From contig JABFSD010001161.1 in assembly GCA_013140935.1 (NCBI GenBank), positions 1 through 7,074 on the forward strand: a stretch of 7,074 bases of DNA, written 5' to 3'. This document shows positions 5,180-7,074 of this stretch, piece by piece. This stretch comes from Acidobacteriota bacterium (GTDB lineage Bacteria > Acidobacteriota > Blastocatellia > RBC074). Position 1 is the first letter of the stretch. Each line of letters opens with the position of its first letter. The translations under genes and the position numbers were made by a program. A model generated the notes under the pieces. That model searched no databases, was not told where the DNA came from, and saw only the letters and a list, made by a program, of their open reading frames with translations.

Positions 5180-5564
5180 ACGCCGGGTTATTGGTATTCC
5201 AAATATCAACGTGCAGCTTCCACGTCCCGCCGTCGTTTTTCCAGACGACGACGTATTTGCCTATGTCGGTCATGGCGGCTGTGCCGTCGGGTTGAATGTC
5301 GAGCGTGTATTGGCCGACTTCGACGGCGAGGTCGCCGCGTTCTTCGATGGATTGCGTTGCGAGTTGGGCGGACTTGATGCCCAAACTCATCGCGCCTTGC
5401 CAGAAAGCGGTGATGTTTGCCGTACCGCTCAACGGTGTACTGCCGGGCGGCAGCAGTTGTCCGTCGGCGGTGTAACAAGCAGCCACGCCCGCCGCATCGC
5501 CGCGTTGAAAAGCGGCCATGAAGTTGGCGTTGCCCGCTTGAATTGCGTCATAGGTGGCAGACAT
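5178..5564 (-). CDS. DUF4440 / SnoaL-like NTF2-fold protein, cytoplasmic
   Basis: A 128-residue protein of the usual length for the family. Diagnostic parts: a helix with IQAGNANFMAAFQRGDAAGV (8-27), AACYTADGQLLPPGSTPLSG (28-47), ITAFWQGAMSLGIK (51-64), and the ending DIGKYVVVWKNDGGTWKLHVDIWNTN, where 'G.Y.VVWK...G.WK.H.D.WN.N.P' is a very typical DUF4440/YybH-type signature. The Tyr31, Asp34, His118 and Asp120 positions line the expected pocket; the family includes ketosteroid-isomerase-like proteins, but most members have no known reaction. No signal peptide. AAAGGAG lies just upstream of the ATG at 5564. It follows a 205-base gap that holds a good sigma70-like promoter and a structured leader, and it is coupled to the secreted protein gene downstream. 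Confidence 0.92.
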   Translation of the reverse strand: MSATYDAIQAGNANFMAAFQRGDAAGVAACYTADGQLLPPGSTPLSGTANITAFWQGAMSLGIKSAQLATQSIEERGDLAVEVGQYTLDIQPDGTAAMTDIGKYVVVWKNDGGTWKLHVDIWNTNNPA

Positions 5565-5636
5565 TGGATAGCTCCTTTCATCGTCCTGAATGAGCGTCTT
5601 TAGCTATTCGGCCAATTCAGGTTCGTGGGTTATTGC

Positions 5637-5680
5637 CCATACGTTTCTACGTGGATGGTTCATCCCGTGGGAACGGGACG
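5637..5680 (-). promoter_or_regulatory. Structured 5' leader with competing hairpins
   Basis: In the RNA leading to the gene that starts at 5564, CGTCCCGT (5680-5673) can pair with ACGGGATG (5668-5661) across a TCCC loop, using one G-U pair. Its 3' arm also contains GGATG (5665-5661), which can instead pair with CATCC (5657-5653) around a 3-base loop. A third bulged hairpin joins ATGG/CCAT and ACGT/ACGT at 5637-5658. These are mutually exclusive in part, as in attenuators or switches, but I recognise no known riboswitch class. Confidence 0.3.
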
Positions 5681-5700
5681 GATGATTTCAAGCTGCCCGC

Positions 5701-5729
5701 AAGATAAGTCCGGCTTCCGCGTTTCACAA
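5701..5729 (-). promoter_or_regulatory. Sigma70-like promoter candidate
   Basis: On the minus strand TTGTGA (5729-5724) and TATCTT (5706-5701) are separated by exactly 17 bases; each matches the consensus at 4 of 6 positions. Transcription would start near 5694, leaving a leader of about 130 bases before the DUF4440-like gene at 5564. It lies in the largest gap of the minus-strand series, where a new transcript would be expected. Confidence 0.4.
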
Positions 5730-5769
5730 TAGCGCGATCAGGTGTGCACGATTTTCCCGCGTAATTTCT

Positions 5770-6243
5770 TCAAGCCGGTTTCGATACCGAGTTGTGAAAG
5801 GCGACGATTTGCCAGCGGCCCTGCTTTTTCACGACCATCGAGGTCGAGCGTGTGCGCGTATTGAATGCGCCGTTTTTGCTGCTCCCCTTTGACACGATGA
5901 TCAGATTCAGCACCGCCGTATCGCCGTAAACGTGAATCACCATCTCTTCAAAATGGTAATCGTCATACTTGCCCTGGTTGGGATTGGCTTTTACGTTTTC
6001 GATAAAACGTGACTTGGGAATGAGATTGCCATTGCCGTCACTGATGAACATGTCATCGGCCATCATCGCGGCAAGCGCGTCTGCGTCGCGATTGAGCATC
6101 GCCTTTTCGTAATCTACCGCGCGTTGCTTGATTTCCTGTTCGGCTTTGCTCTGCGCCGCTTGCGCATAAGCTGGCGTGGATGCGCCCGCGAGCAACAGCA
6201 CGTTGAGCGCCATACCGAGTGTGATTGCGATTTGTCTTTGCAT
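5770..6243 (-). CDS. Secreted DUF4440 / SnoaL-like NTF2-fold protein
   Basis: A 157-residue protein with a signal peptide (MQRQIAITLGMALNVLLLAG, cleavage probably at AYA-Q after residue 27) and one NTF2-like domain. Key parts: QRAVDYEKAMLNRDADALAA (40-59), MMADDMFISDGNGNLIPKSRFI (60-81), YHFEEMVIHVYGDTAVLNLIIVSKG (96-120), FNTRTRSTSMVVKKQGRWQIVAFHNS (127-152). The 'D.DAL..MMADD....D..G....K..FI' stretch and the final 'R.T.V....G.WQIVA.H.S' are standard for the secreted DUF4440 group, which is often found in soil bacteria; function is generally unknown. The start is very well supported by a perfect AAGGAGG 6 bases upstream. It lies between the BBE oxidoreductase (98 bases upstream) and a promoter-containing gap, so it may be cotranscribed with the oxidoreductase. 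Confidence 0.92.
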   Translation of the reverse strand: MQRQIAITLGMALNVLLLAGASTPAYAQAAQSKAEQEIKQRAVDYEKAMLNRDADALAAMMADDMFISDGNGNLIPKSRFIENVKANPNQGKYDDYHFEEMVIHVYGDTAVLNLIIVSKGSSKNGAFNTRTRSTSMVVKKQGRWQIVAFHNSVSKPA

Positions 6244-6341
6244 AGTGAGCCTCCTTGAGGGTGATGCCCCGTTGATGGGTCTTGGGTGGTAATCCGCGTG
6301 TGGGCAAAGCCGCCGCGCGAATCAAGAGAGAAAGCCGCAAG
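6244..6341. other. Short gap between the BBE oxidoreductase and the secreted NTF2-like gene
   Basis: Apart from the AAGGAGG ribosome-binding site (6250-6256), I see no convincing promoter, terminator hairpin or small gene in these 98 bases. A GCGGCTTT octamer occurs twice on the minus strand (near 6334 and 6313), too short to interpret. Absence of a terminator is compatible with read-through from the oxidoreductase gene. Confidence 0.4.
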
Positions 6342-7074
6342 TTACTTCGCGGGTTGAATGTTCTGATTGCAGCAAAACAGATTCAGCGGGTCGTACTTCT
6401 GTTTCAGCGCCGCGAGCCGTTCGTAATTGCTTCCGTGCGCGGCCTTGATCCGCTCCGCGCCTTCGTCGCTCAGGTAATTGACATAGACGCCGCCGGACGA
6501 ACACGGCTGCACGGCTTGCCACAGTTCGTCGGCCCAACGGATGTGCCGCGCCGAATCAGCCGCATCTTCTCCCGCATTCGGCCACATCGGCATAATCACC
6601 AGATCGTAAGGCGCGGCGCGATGAGCGTATGCCGTGTCTTTATCATTCACGCGGCTGATGGCGCCGCCGAGTTGTTCGATCAACACGCTGGAATAAGGCG
6701 AAGTCACTTGGCCGAACCGCGTCACCAAAGCATCAATCGCTTCGTCGCTGAGCTCATTCAGCAAACTCGATTTCCAGTAATTGTGCCGTCCTTTGGGAAA
6801 GCTCTCGTCAATCAGCGATTGCGCTTTGACGTAAGGCATCGGTTGAATCAGATCCATCAGCGGCGGGCCGAACTCTTTCAGCGGACGCACGACCGCTTCG
6901 CCCGCTTCGACCGCGCCGATGTAACAAGCCAGAATCGCCACCATCGGATGTCCGTCGGGCGAACTCAGCAAGGCCGCCCAGGCGCTCATCTCTTCCGGCG
7001 CTTGACGGGTGTAATCGCGAAAGAACCGCAGCACTTCGCGGCCTTTTTCCAGCGGATGCAAAACCATCCCGGCC
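6342..7074 (-). CDS. FAD-linked oxidoreductase with berberine-bridge (BBE) domain, C-terminal part
   Basis: About 244 codons are visible and the frame is open to the right edge, so this is the C-terminal part of a longer protein (full family length about 450-500 residues); the FAD-binding half lies outside. The visible part begins AGMVLHPLEKGREVLRFFRD, the usual 'GG.V.YPL..A..VL..YRD' region after the FAD domain, continues through the substrate-domain strands (HPMVAILACYIG, LIEQLGGAISRV), and ends with the BBE domain: RHIRWADELWQAVQPCSSGGVYVNYL, ERLAALKQKYDPLNLFCCNQNIQ. The 'Y.N....' and 'L..LK.KYDP.NLF..NQNI.P' blocks are diagnostic. These flavoenzymes oxidise alcohols, sugars or natural-product rings with O2. 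A Cys-Cys pair stands where most relatives have other residues after NLF. It is followed by a secreted NTF2-like gene. Internal Met at 7067 is not the true start. Confidence 0.92.
   Translation of the reverse strand, partial: AGMVLHPLEKGREVLRFFRDYTRQAPEEMSAWAALLSSPDGHPMVAILACYIGAVEAGEAVVRPLKEFGPPLMDLIQPMPYVKAQSLIDESFPKGRHNYWKSSLLNELSDEAIDALVTRFGQVTSPYSSVLIEQLGGAISRVNDKDTAYAHRAAPYDLVIMPMWPNAGEDAADSARHIRWADELWQAVQPCSSGGVYVNYLSDEGAERIKAAHGSNYERLAALKQKYDPLNLFCCNQNIQPAK

Noticed and set aside
5228..5248. CGTCGT/ACGACG stem with a T-rich loop inside the DUF4440-like gene
   Set aside because: It lies wholly within a conserved coding segment (VVVWKNDGG) and is explained by codon choice.
5076..5603. 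A 175-codon plus-strand open frame over the DUF4440-like gene
   Set aside because: It is the complement of two well-supported minus-strand genes and shows no recognisable domain or matching ribosome-binding site.

Overview
The window looks like a coding-dense stretch of a Gram-negative-type bacterial chromosome of moderately high GC (judged by eye, not counted). Nearly every gene has a clear AAGGAG-type ribosome-binding site, and four products carry Sec-type signal peptides. The mix of small secreted NTF2-like proteins, a secreted cyanophycinase-like protein, a berberine-bridge-type oxidoreductase and a DUF4160/DUF2442 pair recalls soil Acidobacteriota such as Blastocatellia. That placement is inference from gene content only; there is no rRNA, tRNA or other phylogenetic marker here.

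Layout. Positions 1-359, minus strand: a DUF4160 gene coupled by an ATGA overlap to a DUF2442-type gene that runs off the left edge. Positions 491-2408, plus strand: a tight three-gene operon encoding a secreted NTF2-like protein with a lysine-rich linker, a dienelactone hydrolase with an intact catalytic set, and a cytoplasmic SnoaL-like protein overlapping it by 8 bases. A near-perfect 43-base palindrome at 2397-2439 ends this operon and faces the convergent minus-strand genes. Positions 2444-7074, minus strand, eight genes read right to left: a berberine-bridge (BBE) FAD oxidoreductase cut by the right edge, a secreted DUF4440-like protein, a cytoplasmic DUF4440-like protein, a small secreted beta-rich protein, a YdhR-family monooxygenase-like protein, two consecutive SnoaL-like proteins, and a secreted cyanophycinase-like S51 peptidase.

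The most striking property is that six of the twelve genes encode NTF2-fold (SnoaL/DUF4440) proteins that are clearly different from one another. They are mixed with three genes for small-molecule enzymes (dienelactone hydrolase, YdhR-type monooxygenase, BBE oxidase). A reasonable reading is a small-molecule modification or detoxification locus in which NTF2-fold proteins act as cyclases, isomerases, hydratases or binding proteins, two of them outside the cytoplasm. No substrate can be named from sequence, and the genes may be neighbours rather than one pathway.

Non-coding signals: a 12-bp-arm GGGTACGCAGCA hairpin between two minus-strand genes (REP-like candidate), a sigma70-like promoter with 17-base spacing followed by a structured leader of about 130 bases upstream of the gene starting at 5564, and an inverted repeat upstream of the YdhR-like gene. 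No insertion sequence, CRISPR array, tRNA or rRNA was seen, and no stretch over 300 bases lacks a gene.
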